64,000 bases of DNA from DASXUX01 sp036504595 (GTDB lineage Bacteria; Planctomycetota; SZUA-567; H5-PLA8): the NCBI GenBank assembly GCA_036504595.1, contig DASXUX010000074.1, positions 62,001-126,000 on the forward strand. Direction: 5' to 3'. Below the pieces are notes generated by a model. It was not told where the DNA came from. It made no database searches and saw only the letters and a program-made list of their open reading frames with translations. Positions 45,988 through 55,465 of the stretch are shown one piece after another (position 1 is the stretch's first letter; each line of letters begins with the position of its first letter). A program made the position numbers and the translations under genes.

Positions 45988-47298
45988 TTACTGATTCAAA
46001 AACTTCCCAATCCGGTTGCAGGCCTCAGCGATTCGCGCCTCGGTCTCCACCAGAGCCATGCGCACGAAGCCCTCGCCTTCGTCGCCGAAACCCGAACCCG
46101 GGAAGAAACTCACGCCGGCTTTTTCCGAAAGCAGCTCGCAGAACTTCACCGATCCCAACGAGTGATATTCGGCCGGGATCTCCTGCCACGAGAACATCGT
46201 CGCGTGCTGCTTTACCGGCTTGCCCCAGCCGTTCTTGCCCAGGCCTTGCAGCAGCACATCGCGCCGCTTCTGGTAGATCGACGCCTGGCGCGTGATGTAG
46301 TCATCGCCGGTATCCAGCGCGACGGCGGCTGCGAGCTGCAGGCACTGGAAATGGCCGTAGTCGTAATACGGCTTGATGCGCGAGAGGCACTCCATCAGTT
46401 GCACGTTGCCGGACAGGAATCCGATGCGCCATCCAGCCATACTGTACGGCTTGGACATCGTGAACATCTCGACGGCCACATCCTTCGCATTCTTCGCCTG
46501 CAGAATGCTCGGAGCCTTGTAGCCCTCGAAGCACGTGTGGCCGTACGCGAGATCGTTCAACACCCAGAATTTGTAGTGGTGCGCCAGAGAAATGATCTCT
46601 TCGTAGAACGCCAGATCAACGGTGCGCGCCGTCGGGTTGTGCGGGAAGTTCATGATCACGAATTTCGCCCGAGGCCGGATCGACGTCAGCACTCGCTTCA
46701 GGTCCGAGAGCAATTGCTGCCCGCTGTCTTCGGCGTGCAGAAAAATGCCGTGCACGTGAGCGCCCGCGATTTGCGGGGCGAACATGTGCGGCGTGTAAGC
46801 CGGCGTCGGAATGATGCATGAATCGTGCTGCCCGAGGATCGACAGGCAAAGATGGCTGAAGGCTTCCTTCGATCCCAGTGAGACGATGATCTCTTTCACC
46901 GGATCCAGTTCCACGCCGAAGTGCCGGTGGTAGTGCCGAGCAAACGCTTCTTTGAGTGGGCTGATTCCGCCCGACGGCGCGTAACGGTGATTGGCCGGGT
47001 CGTCGAGCGTGTGCTTCAACATCTCGATCACGTTCGATGCCACCGGGTCCACTGGGTTGCCCATCCCCAGATCGATCAGGTCCACGCCGCGTGCACGCAA
47101 AGCATCGTTCTGCGCGTTGATGCGGCTGGCGAGATACGCGGGCATCAGCTTCATTCGGCTGGCTTCAGGCGACGGCATGCAGAATGCAGCGGCAGCGGCG
47201 GGCGCGGTCCTGGCCGTGGCACGCGTGCTCTTGCTCGGGTCTTTCCGCTGTGACTTGCTCATCGTCGAAGGCATCCTCTTACGGGTCCTTTCCCTCAT
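45988..47298 (-). CDS. PLP-dependent aminotransferase, AlaC/aspartate-aminotransferase-like
   Basis: Class I/II fold: ARGVDLIDLGMGNPVDP, HRYAPSGGISPLKEAFA, IIVSLGSKEAFSHLCLSIL, FVIMNFPHNPTARTVD, NDLAYGH, and the PLP lysine in FTMSKPYSMAGWRIGFLSGN. The set is close to glutamate-pyruvate aminotransferase AlaC. Its role is probably alanine or related amino-acid synthesis. The first ~48 residues are Lys/Arg/Ala-rich and atypical; the true start may be the ATG at 47274 or 47262, so the N-terminus is uncertain. Confidence 0.9.
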   Translation of the reverse strand: MRERTRKRMPSTMSKSQRKDPSKSTRATARTAPAAAAAFCMPSPEASRMKLMPAYLASRINAQNDALRARGVDLIDLGMGNPVDPVASNVIEMLKHTLDDPANHRYAPSGGISPLKEAFARHYHRHFGVELDPVKEIIVSLGSKEAFSHLCLSILGQHDSCIIPTPAYTPHMFAPQIAGAHVHGIFLHAEDSGQQLLSDLKRVLTSIRPRAKFVIMNFPHNPTARTVDLAFYEEIISLAHHYKFWVLNDLAYGHTCFEGYKAPSILQAKNAKDVAVEMFTMSKPYSMAGWRIGFLSGNVQLMECLSRIKPYYDYGHFQCLQLAAAVALDTGDDYITRQASIYQKRRDVLLQGLGKNGWGKPVKQHATMFSWQEIPAEYHSLGSVKFCELLSEKAGVSFFPGSGFGDEGEGFVRMALVETEARIAEACNRIGKFLNQ

Positions 47299-47480
47299 GC
47301 GAGTCTAACTCGCCCCGCTGAAAACAACAATCCACGCTTCCACGGCTGGGGCCGCGGGGCCACGCCTTCCATCAGCCGCGTTTTTGAACGCGGAAATCGA
47401 TAGATAATATATCGGCCAGTTCCCGAGTTCAGACGCTTTGTTTTGCCCTGAGACCTGGGAAATTCAAGTCTTAATGTGCG

Positions 47481-47555
47481 GTCTTGTGTCTGGTGGTCTT
47501 GGGTCTGGTGAGTGGAAATTAGCACCAGACTACCAGACCACCAGACCACCAGCTA
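47481..47555. repeat. Paired inverted octad arrays (GTCTGGTG / ACCAGACC)
   Basis: GTCTTGTG, TCTGGTGG, TCTTGGGT, CTGGTGAG on the left face ACCAGACT, ACCAGACC, ACCAGACC, ACCAGCTA (47524-47555). The right arm overlaps the stop codon of the next gene. Confidence 0.85.
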
Positions 47556-48800
47556 GAACACCAAGCTCACGAGCGTCTTCCCTGACGTCAGCGCCTCCAG
47601 TTCCTCCGTCAGCTTCTGCTTAAAGTCCGGTTCCAGTCCGGTGTGGATGGCCTGAACTTTGCCGTCCTTGCCGATCACTGCGGTAAACGGAATGCCCGAG
47701 ACTTTGAAGAAGCTCGCGGCCTGACTTCCAGTATCCACTGCGACCGGGAACTGGAAGTTGCGTTTCTGCATGAACGCCTGAACGACCTCCGGCTCCTCAT
47801 CCTGGTTGATCGCGTAGAACGCTACGCCGCGGTTCTTGAATTGACGGGTGACTTCGGCGGCCTGAGGCAAACTCTGCACGCAGGGCACGCACCAACTCGC
47901 CCAGAACTCCAGCACGACGACCTTTCCTTTCATCGCCTGCAAGTCCAGCTTTCCGCCGCCAACCACGTCCAGGCTTACGGCCGGAGCCGGTTTTCCGAGC
48001 AGTTCGCGGTTCTCAGGCTGCTCGAATAGCGTCGCGACTTTATGTGCGTCCGCGGGCGGCGTGAAAGCGAACGCCTGAGGGCCAGGATGCTCGCCGGTCT
48101 TCCATCCGCCAAAGGTCACGTCCATCGTCATCTTCGAATTCGGCGATTTCGGCATCAGCTCACCCAACTGTGAACTCATATCCACGCCGGCCTTCAGCAG
48201 CCACGGCTGAGGGCCGTCCGCCACCCACAGATCGGTGGCGATCTCGCCCTGCACGATTCGCAGATGATGGCCGCGCGCGGCGCCTAGGTTTTCCGTGCCA
48301 ATGAACTTCGCCGAGTCCACGTTCTGCATTATCGCATCGTATGGGTTCTTCTTGAGCAGCCGGTCAACGAACAACATGTTCCCGACGCCCTTGTTCACCA
48401 AGGACGCCTCCGGCATGTCGAAGAGCCCCTCGAAGTCCTTCGGCGCCGGCTTCTGTGTAAAGGTCTTCATCGGCGGTAGAGAGACGGTCACCTGTCGTCC
48501 GTCAGAGTACAGATCCGCGCCCATGCCGTCGGTTAACCGTATGGCGAGCTTATTGGGCTGCTCGGCGGTGATATCATATTTCGCCCACATCTCGCGGCGC
48601 ATTCCCGGCGCCTGAACGGTTGTCAAAAAGGAAAGATTCAAGGAGAACTCCGGCAACTTGTGGTAGTAATCTGCGACCTGCCGCAGAATCTGCTCCGAAC
48701 GCTTATCAACTTGAGGCGTATCCAGGTCTTCGGCCGCTGCCGCGCAGCCCGCAAACAAAGCTAGAACCGCAAGGGTTCGTATGAAGGGTCTCGCAAACAT
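47553..48800 (-). CDS. Exported DUF2092-type domain fused to TlpA-like thioredoxin
   Basis: 415 residues with signal peptide (FIRTLAVLALFAGCAAAAED) and AAGGAG upstream. Residues ~30-270 look like a DUF2092/LolA-fold lipid-binding domain (YYHKLPEFSLNLSFLTTVQ, YDITAEQPNKLAIRLTDG). The C-terminal ~145 residues are a TlpA/ResA-like thioredoxin with WASWCVPC active site and GIPFTAVIGKDGKV cis-proline segment. A reducing thioredoxin in the periplasm tied to a lipoprotein-carrier-like domain is plausible. Such fusions are found in Planctomycetota. Confidence 0.85.
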   Translation of the reverse strand: MFARPFIRTLAVLALFAGCAAAAEDLDTPQVDKRSEQILRQVADYYHKLPEFSLNLSFLTTVQAPGMRREMWAKYDITAEQPNKLAIRLTDGMGADLYSDGRQVTVSLPPMKTFTQKPAPKDFEGLFDMPEASLVNKGVGNMLFVDRLLKKNPYDAIMQNVDSAKFIGTENLGAARGHHLRIVQGEIATDLWVADGPQPWLLKAGVDMSSQLGELMPKSPNSKMTMDVTFGGWKTGEHPGPQAFAFTPPADAHKVATLFEQPENRELLGKPAPAVSLDVVGGGKLDLQAMKGKVVVLEFWASWCVPCVQSLPQAAEVTRQFKNRGVAFYAINQDEEPEVVQAFMQKRNFQFPVAVDTGSQAASFFKVSGIPFTAVIGKDGKVQAIHTGLEPDFKQKLTEELEALTSGKTLVSLVF

Positions 48801-49023
48801 GTCCGCTCCTTGGCGCGCGCGGCGCTTTTGTTCCGGCAGCGCCTATAATTTGGCTTTTTATGTTGAATGCCCCAGGTTCTTCCAGACTGCGGCATCCAAC
48901 CTCGGCGTACCTTGTCGCAAGCCTTGTGCTGCGCAGCAGAGGCAGGTGCCGCAAAATTTCGCGTTGGGAGTGTTGATCGCCGCGGAAATCGGAGACAATA
49001 GACCCGTCTGGAGGACTTCCACC

Positions 49024-50496
49024 ATGCAGCCTGCTGAGACGGTCGCATCTACGACTCTTGCCGCGCCCGCAAAGAGAAAATTCCTGCTCGCCGGCAAATG
49101 GACGGACAGCGCCGAAATCATGCGCATCTTCTCGCCGTGGACAGGGCAGGTTGTCGCCGAAGTCCACGCGGCAACCGCGCAGCAGGCGCGGCAGGCCGGG
49201 GAGGCGGCGCGGTTGGCCGCGCCCGCACTCCGCGCGCTGACCTGCGCTAAGCGCTCCGATGCGCTCCGGTTCGTCTCGCAGAAAATTGCGCAGCGAGCGG
49301 ACGAGATCGCGGCAGTCATTCGCGACCAGGTTGGCAAACCGATGTGGCTCAGCCGCGGCGAAGTGCAGCGAGCTGTGAACGTTTTTCGGCTGGCGAGCGA
49401 AGAGGCGCTGCGATTGCCCGGCGAGGTGCTTTATCCAGATCGCGAACCGCAAGGCGCCGGCATGGTCGGCCGCGTTCAGTATTTCCCGCTCGGACCTGTG
49501 TTGGGAATCACGCCGTTCAACTTTCCGCTGAACCTGGTCGCGCACAAAGTTGCGCCGGCTCTTGCCGCGGGCTGCCCCATCGTCATCAAGCCGCCGCCGC
49601 AAGGTCCCGGGGCCGCGCTGATTCTCGGCGAAATCGTGCTCGAAAGCGGGCTGCCCGAATCGTCGCTGCAAGTTCTGCCCGGCGGACTGGAAGCGGGTCA
49701 GGCTCTTTGCGCCAGCGACGCCTTCGCCGCGGTTTCCTTTACGGGTTCCGCGAAAGCCGGCTGGTCGATCAAGCGCAGCGCTCTGCCGCGGCAAAAGGTG
49801 CTGCTTGAAATGGGCGGCAATGCAGCCGTCATTGTGGATGACTCCGCCGACCTCGACCTCGCGGCAAAAGCGGTCGCAACGGCCGGCTACGCGTACGCGG
49901 GTCAAGTCTGTATCTCCACGCAGCGTGTCTTTGCACACAAAGCCGTGTACGAACGCTTCCGCAGCAAGCTGGTCGAGACCATCCGCACGCAGGTTTCGAT
50001 CAGCGAAAACCCGGCCGACGAAAACACGGCTGTCGGCCCCTTGATCAGCAAGGACGCTGCGGATCGCATCGATGGTTGGGTGCAGTCGGCTTTGCAGCAT
50101 GGCGCGATTGCTCCTGTTCGCGGCGAGCGCCGTGGTGAGCGGCTCATGACGCCTTGGCTTCTGGAAAACGTCGCGACAAGCGAACCGGTCTCCTGCGAAG
50201 AAGTCTTCGGTCCCGTGGTGCTGTTGCAGCAGGTGAGCAGCATCCACGAAGGCATCGCGCAGGCAAACGCCTCCAAATACGGCCTGCAGACCAGCGTGTT
50301 CACACAGTCTCTGCAGAACGCGGAGGTCGCCTTCCGCGAGATCGAAGCCGGCGCGGTGCTGGTCAACGTTCCGACCTCGTTCCGCATCGATGCCGCGCTT
50401 TACGGCGGGACGAAAGAGTCTGGTTTCGGCCGCGAAGGCGTGGCGGAAGTGGTGCGCACCTTCAGTGAGCCGCGCGTGCTGGTCGTTCGCCCTTAG
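49024..50496 (+). CDS. Aldehyde dehydrogenase family protein
   Basis: 490 residues; ATG 49024 with GGAGGA seven bases upstream (the frame is open further). Conserved ALDH motifs: PFNFPLNLVAHKVAPALAAG, cofactor-binding SFTGSAKAGWSIKR, the general base Glu in LEMGGNAAVIV, and the nucleophile in YAGQVCISTQRVFAH. It matches the branch with lactaldehyde, glyceraldehyde-3-phosphate (GapN-like) and sulfolactaldehyde dehydrogenases. The substrate is not readable from motifs. Confidence 0.93.
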   Translation: MQPAETVASTTLAAPAKRKFLLAGKWTDSAEIMRIFSPWTGQVVAEVHAATAQQARQAGEAARLAAPALRALTCAKRSDALRFVSQKIAQRADEIAAVIRDQVGKPMWLSRGEVQRAVNVFRLASEEALRLPGEVLYPDREPQGAGMVGRVQYFPLGPVLGITPFNFPLNLVAHKVAPALAAGCPIVIKPPPQGPGAALILGEIVLESGLPESSLQVLPGGLEAGQALCASDAFAAVSFTGSAKAGWSIKRSALPRQKVLLEMGGNAAVIVDDSADLDLAAKAVATAGYAYAGQVCISTQRVFAHKAVYERFRSKLVETIRTQVSISENPADENTAVGPLISKDAADRIDGWVQSALQHGAIAPVRGERRGERLMTPWLLENVATSEPVSCEEVFGPVVLLQQVSSIHEGIAQANASKYGLQTSVFTQSLQNAEVAFREIEAGAVLVNVPTSFRIDAALYGGTKESGFGREGVAEVVRTFSEPRVLVVRP

Positions 50497-50624
50497 CCCT
50501 CAAATGGTGCCACGGATGTGGCGGCGCGTCTTCTTGCGCCGCCTCATCCGTGCGGTTGCCCTCGTACAAAACAGAAGGCCACCCGAAAATGGGCGGCCCT
50601 CTTTCTAAAGCAACGAACAATAGC

Positions 50625-51245
50625 TTACTTGACTGGCGTCAGGCTGATCGTGAGGCCCTTGACGGGCTTTCCGTCTTTGTCCATGATGCGGCAGCAGGCG
50701 CCGGTCGGGCCGCCACCATTGATCACGGCGGCAGTCAGCACGTTCTGGCCCTTCTTGAGGGCGAACGACTTGGACTTGTCCTGGTCCTTTTCGGCCGCGC
50801 GGCCGGCGTAGGCGCGCACGACTTCGGTGCCGTTCACATTCCAGCAGGAGCTGTCATCGGAGCCGATAGAAATCGCGGCGTCAGCGACGTCGGCTTCGGC
50901 GATCACGTAGGCCTTGATGATGTTCATCGTGTTGTCCTGCTCATCGAAGCTGACGATGGCGTCGTCGGCCTTGACCGCTGTCCAAGCCAGTTCCTTGTCG
51001 CCGGCCTTCAGTTTGTCCTTCTCTGCCGGAGTGGCCTTGACCGCATCAACGAAAACACCCTTGTTGAAGAAATCCTTCTGGTTGTCTTCGTCGTGGCTGC
51101 CGGCCTTGTCGTCCAACTGGATCGGGCCAAGCTTCAGCCAGTTCCGGATATAGCCTTCGTCGTCCAACTTGAAGGCATCGGCGGCCCGGACGGACAGAGC
51201 CAGTACTGCCAACGCACAGATCGCTGTGCATACCTGTTTCCTCAT
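50625..51245 (-). CDS. Secreted beta-sandwich protein, function unknown
   Basis: 206 residues, signal peptide MRKQVCTAICALAVLALSVR, AAAGGAGGGG upstream. ISIGSDDSSCWNVNGTEVVR and LKKGQNVLTAAVINGGGPTG match a jellyroll found in PA14/sialate-esterase-associated proteins of sugar-degrading bacteria, where it is a likely carbohydrate-binding module. A short single-domain protein, so perhaps a secreted binding protein. Confidence 0.75.
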   Translation of the reverse strand: MRKQVCTAICALAVLALSVRAADAFKLDDEGYIRNWLKLGPIQLDDKAGSHDEDNQKDFFNKGVFVDAVKATPAEKDKLKAGDKELAWTAVKADDAIVSFDEQDNTMNIIKAYVIAEADVADAAISIGSDDSSCWNVNGTEVVRAYAGRAAEKDQDKSKSFALKKGQNVLTAAVINGGGPTGACCRIMDKDGKPVKGLTISLTPVK

Positions 51246-51359
51246 TCGTACCCCTCCTTTGGGTTTCTAAGCTGCTCCAACTCTCCTGACACAGGAGTGT
51301 TTGGATTCCAGCTATATTGACGCTATCAAACGCCAAAACCTGCACACTTTCGCTTAAAA

Positions 51360-51377
51360 TTATGCACGTGTGCATAA
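51360..51377. promoter_or_regulatory. Perfect 8-bp inverted repeat in AT-rich leader, possible operator
   Basis: TTATGCAC, GT, GTGCATAA is a perfect palindrome around a 2-base centre. It lies 115 bases before the secreted-protein start and 23 bases after the end of the upstream gene, in an AT-rich stretch unlike its surroundings. The 2-base centre is too short for a terminator loop. A dimeric repressor site is proposed. Confidence 0.45.
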
Positions 51378-51399
51378 AAACTTTATATCACCACGTGCA

Positions 51400-53937
51400 C
51401 TACTTCTGTTCTGAATCCACAAGTACCGCTACGTCTTCAGCTTGCAGTGTTACATGAGCTTGTCCATCCACTATTGACAAGTCTGTTCCGCTGACCAGAT
51501 CCTTGCACTTTCGCGGTGCCTTCTCGCGCCAGGAAAGCGTCACCTGCTGAGTTCCGCCGCTGTCATTGAAAACCGTCCAAAATTTCGAGCCGAAGCGTTC
51601 CACATAAACCTTGGCAACGTTGGAACTTGCGCCAGTAACAGGCTGCCAGCCAGCTTCGGCAACCTGGCGGCAGAGCGGCACGTATTTCTTGAACAGGTCG
51701 CGGTCCCGGTTGTACAGTTTGGGCTGAGTAAAGTAGTGACCCTCCGACGCATTATGGCTGAAGAAGCCTGGGAACATTCCGTACGCCAAGCTCCGTTTCA
51801 TGTACTTCTCTACCAACTCGTGCGAAAATTGTTCAAAGTTCGTGTTCATTAAAAAGCAGTACGGCTTCGGTCCGCAAATGGCTCGCCGGTAAAGCAGATC
51901 CTCGTCGGACATTGGGCGCCACTGGCCGCTGTGATTCCAATCGGTCTCCGTTCCCATCACGTCCAGCCACGGCGCGAGCCAGCAGACGCGAATCGGCGTC
52001 GCATTGGCCATCATCAGCTTGCCCAGGCCGTGCACATCGTCAGCGATTGCGCGAATGTAATCGTACGCGATGAGCTCCCGCAAAATCCCCGGCTTGAATG
52101 ACTGCCGCGAGAACGCCAGCGGTGCGCGGGCCGTCGCAAAGTGTTCGCGGCGGAAATCCAGATCGCCCGTTACCCAGCCTTCAGACGAATCGATGTACTC
52201 GCCGTCCAGATCGCCTTTGCGTTTGGCTCCATAAAGTTGTTCGCGAAGCTGCGCGTTCCATTTGTTCTGGAAATCGTTGATCTCTCCTTTGATTCCTGGC
52301 GACGAGTTCATGCTCCACACCGCGCCGTCGCACCAGGGCTCCGTGCGCAACTGAGCCATCAGTTTTCCGTCTTCGTCGTGATAGCCGCTGGTCAGCAGCG
52401 CTTGAGCGCTCTTGTCGCCCTTTGCCGCCAGCCGCTGAGCTTCCGCGACGGCTGCCTCCATCGTTTTCGGCGAACCCTTTGGCATCGTCATCCACCACGT
52501 CAGCGGCTCCGTGTAGCGGAAGGTGATCATGTCGTGAGTGTCGTCCCACGCCGTCTCGTTGTTCCCTTCTTTGAAGCGGAAACCAAAGTCCTCCCAGCCC
52601 TGCACGCTGCTGATTTTCTCGAACGGCATCCACAAACCCTGCTTCGGCGTGCGGCAGCGGAAGCACTCTGGATACATCGCATAATACTGCGCCAGAGCCC
52701 CGCGGAACCCGTCCGCGCCGTTAAACTTGAAGAAGTAGAACGAGAACTCTGCCGACGGCTTCTCCGGCGTCAGCCCAAAATCGTAGGCAATAAAGAGCTG
52801 CTTCGCCGGACCGCTCGCACCAATGCGATAGAACGCCGGAACAGTCATGTCGATGCCGATTGCCTTTCCCTGATTTTCTTTCGCGATCGCGCCCAGCGGA
52901 TACTTGGACAGCCCCATCCCGCTGCCGGCGCTCCAGTGCGAGACGTTGGCGTACTCGCGACGCGGCTCGATCGTCATCTCGCTGCGTGGCGATGCCAGCC
53001 ACCGCCAGCCAAGCGGGGTAGCGCCGGCCTCCGTGCCGGCCGTAGTGCGGGCATCTTGCCCGCTGCTCCGGTCCCCCTCTCCCCCGCGAGGGGTAGCGCC
53101 GGCCTCCGTGCCGGCCGGGTTTAGGGGTGAGGTGGCCTGTGCCCCGAACGGCACCGCATAGATCAGACTGATCGCGCGGTCTTTGCCGCTCGTATCCGTG
53201 AGTTTTCCCGTGAATTGCGTGACGGACGCTTCCGTCTTTGAACTCACTTCGAACTTCAAGCCTAGCGCTTCGCCATTCTCAAAACTCACGTAGTCCGATC
53301 CCGCCGCAACATCGCGCACCTCAAAACCGTCGCGCGACGCCCCCTTGAACTCCACCGGAACGCCGTCGAACATCCCCGCGCCTTCGGCCGTCTTCAGTTG
53401 ATAGCAAACTGGATTGCGAAATAGCGCCTTGCCGCTGTGCCTGCGGAAAAGCAGGTAAAAACTGAGCGTCTTCACGGGCTTGGCCGGGAAGACCTTCACT
53501 TCAACATGCTGCCAGTCGTGAGTCCCAACCTTGAAGTTCGACGTCTGGCCCCACAGCGACTCGCCATCTGTGTAGACCATGTCCAGATACAAGGAGTAGT
53601 CGGAGTTCACCGACCCGCCCGCGTTTTCGGCTTTGCTTTCCGCCGTCGCGATGATCGGCAGAGGCACCGTCTGGTTCAGCGCGAGCGTCTGCGAGAACCC
53701 GCGCTCGATCTTCGCGTCGGAACCGTTGTCGCACTCGAAGCTCTCGCCGTCAGGTGGCACGTTCGTGTTCGCGCCGTTCGTTTGGCGCGAACTCGAGCGT
53801 GCATCCACCGCGCGCCACGCAGCGGCTTTCAGCAGGTTTTCCGCTTTTGTGTCGAGGCGCAACACCGCTTTCGTCGTCGCCCCATGCAAAGTGCACGCAA
53901 TGCCAAACACACATGCGACCGCGAACAGTCTGAACAT
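51400..53937 (-). CDS. Large secreted glycosidase-like protein with repeat-encoded loop
   Basis: 845 residues; ATG 53937 with GGGGG eight bases upstream and signal peptide MFRLFAVACVFGIACTLHG. A beta-sandwich N-terminus leads to a putative alpha/beta barrel: GALAQYYAMYPECFRCR, ALLTSGYHDEDGKL, DLDGEYIDSSEGWVTGDLDF, MMANATPIRVCWLAPWLDVM, then YFTQPKLYNRDRDLFKKYVP. No exact family. Near residue 290 two GC-rich palindromes are translated as LNPAGTEAGATPRGGEGDRS and TAGTEAGATPLGW, an unstructured insertion. Confidence 0.65.
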   Translation of the reverse strand: MFRLFAVACVFGIACTLHGATTKAVLRLDTKAENLLKAAAWRAVDARSSSRQTNGANTNVPPDGESFECDNGSDAKIERGFSQTLALNQTVPLPIIATAESKAENAGGSVNSDYSLYLDMVYTDGESLWGQTSNFKVGTHDWQHVEVKVFPAKPVKTLSFYLLFRRHSGKALFRNPVCYQLKTAEGAGMFDGVPVEFKGASRDGFEVRDVAAGSDYVSFENGEALGLKFEVSSKTEASVTQFTGKLTDTSGKDRAISLIYAVPFGAQATSPLNPAGTEAGATPRGGEGDRSSGQDARTTAGTEAGATPLGWRWLASPRSEMTIEPRREYANVSHWSAGSGMGLSKYPLGAIAKENQGKAIGIDMTVPAFYRIGASGPAKQLFIAYDFGLTPEKPSAEFSFYFFKFNGADGFRGALAQYYAMYPECFRCRTPKQGLWMPFEKISSVQGWEDFGFRFKEGNNETAWDDTHDMITFRYTEPLTWWMTMPKGSPKTMEAAVAEAQRLAAKGDKSAQALLTSGYHDEDGKLMAQLRTEPWCDGAVWSMNSSPGIKGEINDFQNKWNAQLREQLYGAKRKGDLDGEYIDSSEGWVTGDLDFRREHFATARAPLAFSRQSFKPGILRELIAYDYIRAIADDVHGLGKLMMANATPIRVCWLAPWLDVMGTETDWNHSGQWRPMSDEDLLYRRAICGPKPYCFLMNTNFEQFSHELVEKYMKRSLAYGMFPGFFSHNASEGHYFTQPKLYNRDRDLFKKYVPLCRQVAEAGWQPVTGASSNVAKVYVERFGSKFWTVFNDSGGTQQVTLSWREKAPRKCKDLVSGTDLSIVDGQAHVTLQAEDVAVLVDSEQK
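53018..53117. repeat. Two in-frame GC-rich palindromes
   Basis: GTAGCGCCGGCCTCCGTGCC occurs from 53018 and again from 53093, with CCCCTCTCCCCCGCGAGGGG between them. These are the same families as at 30506, 54595 and 57475. Translated in the glycosidase-like gene. Confidence 0.9.
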
Positions 53938-54265
53938 GGCAGCGCCCCCTTCATTACTCGGATGCAGCGAGTCTAGCTTTCCCAACCGTCAAACGCAACA
54001 TGGACCCCACCCTGAACCCTAACCGTGCTGTTCTGTCCAAACCTGCACCTGTGTGCACTCCCCTGTACCGCAGGCCTCCGGCCTGCACAACAAGGTGCCG
54101 CAGGCCTCTGGCCTGCCCAACACAGTGCCGCAGGCTTCCAGCCTGCCCGTTTTTCCTGAAAACCCCGCATTTCGCGCCCCGTTTTTTGTCGTCACCCAAC
54201 ACCGCCCCTCCGCCAGTCCACGAACCCCGGCCCGAAACACCAATCTGGTCCGCCTCCGTTCGACT
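53938..54265. other. Intergenic region dominated by palindromic repeats
   Basis: 328 bases with no supported gene. Beyond the tandem palindromes at 54066-54150 the sequence is C-rich and of low complexity. Confidence 0.5.
54066..54150. repeat. Three tandem palindromes (GCAGGCCT..GGCCTGC type)
   Basis: CCGCAGGCCTCCGGCCTGC, then CCGCAGGCCTCTGGCCTGC, then CCGCAGGCTTCCAGCCTGC, spaced about 31 bases and joined by related linkers (ACAAGGTG, CAACACAGTG). Compensating changes keep the stems. A related pair lies in the mannosidase gene at 58508-58548. Confidence 0.9.
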
Positions 54266-55465
54266 CTACGTCACAGAGACTCCGGCCGCGCGCTTCTCTC
54301 CTTGTTGTTCCTCGTTCTCGACGTTCCTCACAGCCACCGCCGTCCCCGTCGTCGCGCCCTCCGGTGTTCGCGCCGCCTCTTTCAGAATCTCTTCGATCAA
54401 TTCCATCTCCACTTCATGCGGCGTCTTCCCAAAACCCAACAAACACGCCCTGAAAAACCTTTGGTAGGAGGAGAACCCCATCCCCATCGCCCACGTCGTG
54501 CGATGCCACCGCCCATCCCTCCGCGATTTCTTCAGCTCCGCAAAAATCTCATCCGCCTCGTCCGTGGCGCAGACTGTCCAGCCTGCGTCGCTCCGGTTCC
54601 CCTCTCCCCCGCGAGGGAGAGGGGTTAGGGGTGAGGGGGAATCGCCGTTCTCCCCCTTCCCTTCGAGGGAAGGGGGGCGGGGGGTTAGGTTTGCGGCAGA
54701 GCCGCAATTCTGATTTCTGCGTTCTGCATTCTGAATTCTCTTCGTGATGAACTCTCTCAACTCCCGTTTTATCCGTTCGCGCACATTCTCAGCTTTGATC
54801 CGGTCCACCATCTCAACCGCCGACATCCCCGTCAGTTCCTTGCAGTACCCCGTCAGCCTCCGCTGCGAAATCCCCAGATGAAAACAAACCGTCCGCAGCG
54901 GATCCCACAAATACGTCCGCACTTCCGCCGCATCGATCTCGCTCTGGTGCGCACTCGAATACTTCATCTCGTACCGCAGCAGCCGCTCCGCGTTCTTCAC
55001 GAGCAGCAGCATTGCCCCGAGCCGCTCGCGCGGACTCATCTTCGGCTCGTCGTCAGGAAAAAGACCGGAGACCTGCATCCACAGCGGCACCCGTTCCACC
55101 GCCTGAGCGCGCATGCGCCGTTCGTAGCGCTCTTCGCGGCGTTTCTCAGCCTCCGCATCGCCAAACTTTTCGCACTCTGCCACAAAGCGAAAGACATCTT
55201 CGTCCCCGCCTGCGCCCGCATCGCCGAGCTCTTGCGCTGTCAGAGCCTTCCGCGCCTGAAACATCTTCGCGACGCCCGCCGAAAACATCGCCTTCGCCGG
55301 ATTCTTCAACTCCTCACCCGTCAACTCGCTCCCCGGCATGCCTCCCGTGCCGTCGCTCCTGCCTCCTGCCGCTGCCTCCTGCCCACTTCCGTTCATCCCC
55401 GCGTCCCCGTGTCCCCGCGTCTCCGCGTCATTCCGTTTTTCCACAACTCCGCCCTCCACTTTCAT
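54266..55465 (-). CDS. Divergent AraC-like regulator with repeat-encoded linker
   Basis: About 399 residues. Two HTH halves of an AraC domain are visible but far apart: FHLGISQRRLTGYCKELTGM and WAMGMGFSSYQRFFRACLLG...KTPHEVE. The ~60 residues between are mostly translated repeats: RIQNAERRNQN (heptad array) and NLTPRPPSLEGKGE ... SPLTPLPRGGEGNRSDAG (GC-rich palindromes). The first ~45 residues also read through 7- and 8-base arrays, so the true start may be as late as the ATG at 55339. It may still work as a regulator or be decaying; the frame is intact. Confidence 0.65.
   Translation of the reverse strand: MKVEGGVVEKRNDAETRGHGDAGMNGSGQEAAAGGRSDGTGGMPGSELTGEELKNPAKAMFSAGVAKMFQARKALTAQELGDAGAGGDEDVFRFVAECEKFGDAEAEKRREERYERRMRAQAVERVPLWMQVSGLFPDDEPKMSPRERLGAMLLLVKNAERLLRYEMKYSSAHQSEIDAAEVRTYLWDPLRTVCFHLGISQRRLTGYCKELTGMSAVEMVDRIKAENVRERIKRELREFITKRIQNAERRNQNCGSAANLTPRPPSLEGKGENGDSPSPLTPLPRGGEGNRSDAGWTVCATDEADEIFAELKKSRRDGRWHRTTWAMGMGFSSYQRFFRACLLGFGKTPHEVEMELIEEILKEAARTPEGATTGTAVAVRNVENEEQQGEKRAAGVSVT
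54595..54741. repeat. Compound repeat inside the AraC-like gene
   Basis: Two GC-rich palindromes (CCCCTCTCCCCCGCGAGGGA near 54600; CCCTTCGAGGGAAGG-type near 54655-54675) followed by heptads ATTCTGA, TTTCTGC, GTTCTGC, ATTCTGA, ATTCTCT (54707-54741). All are translated in frame. Confidence 0.88.
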
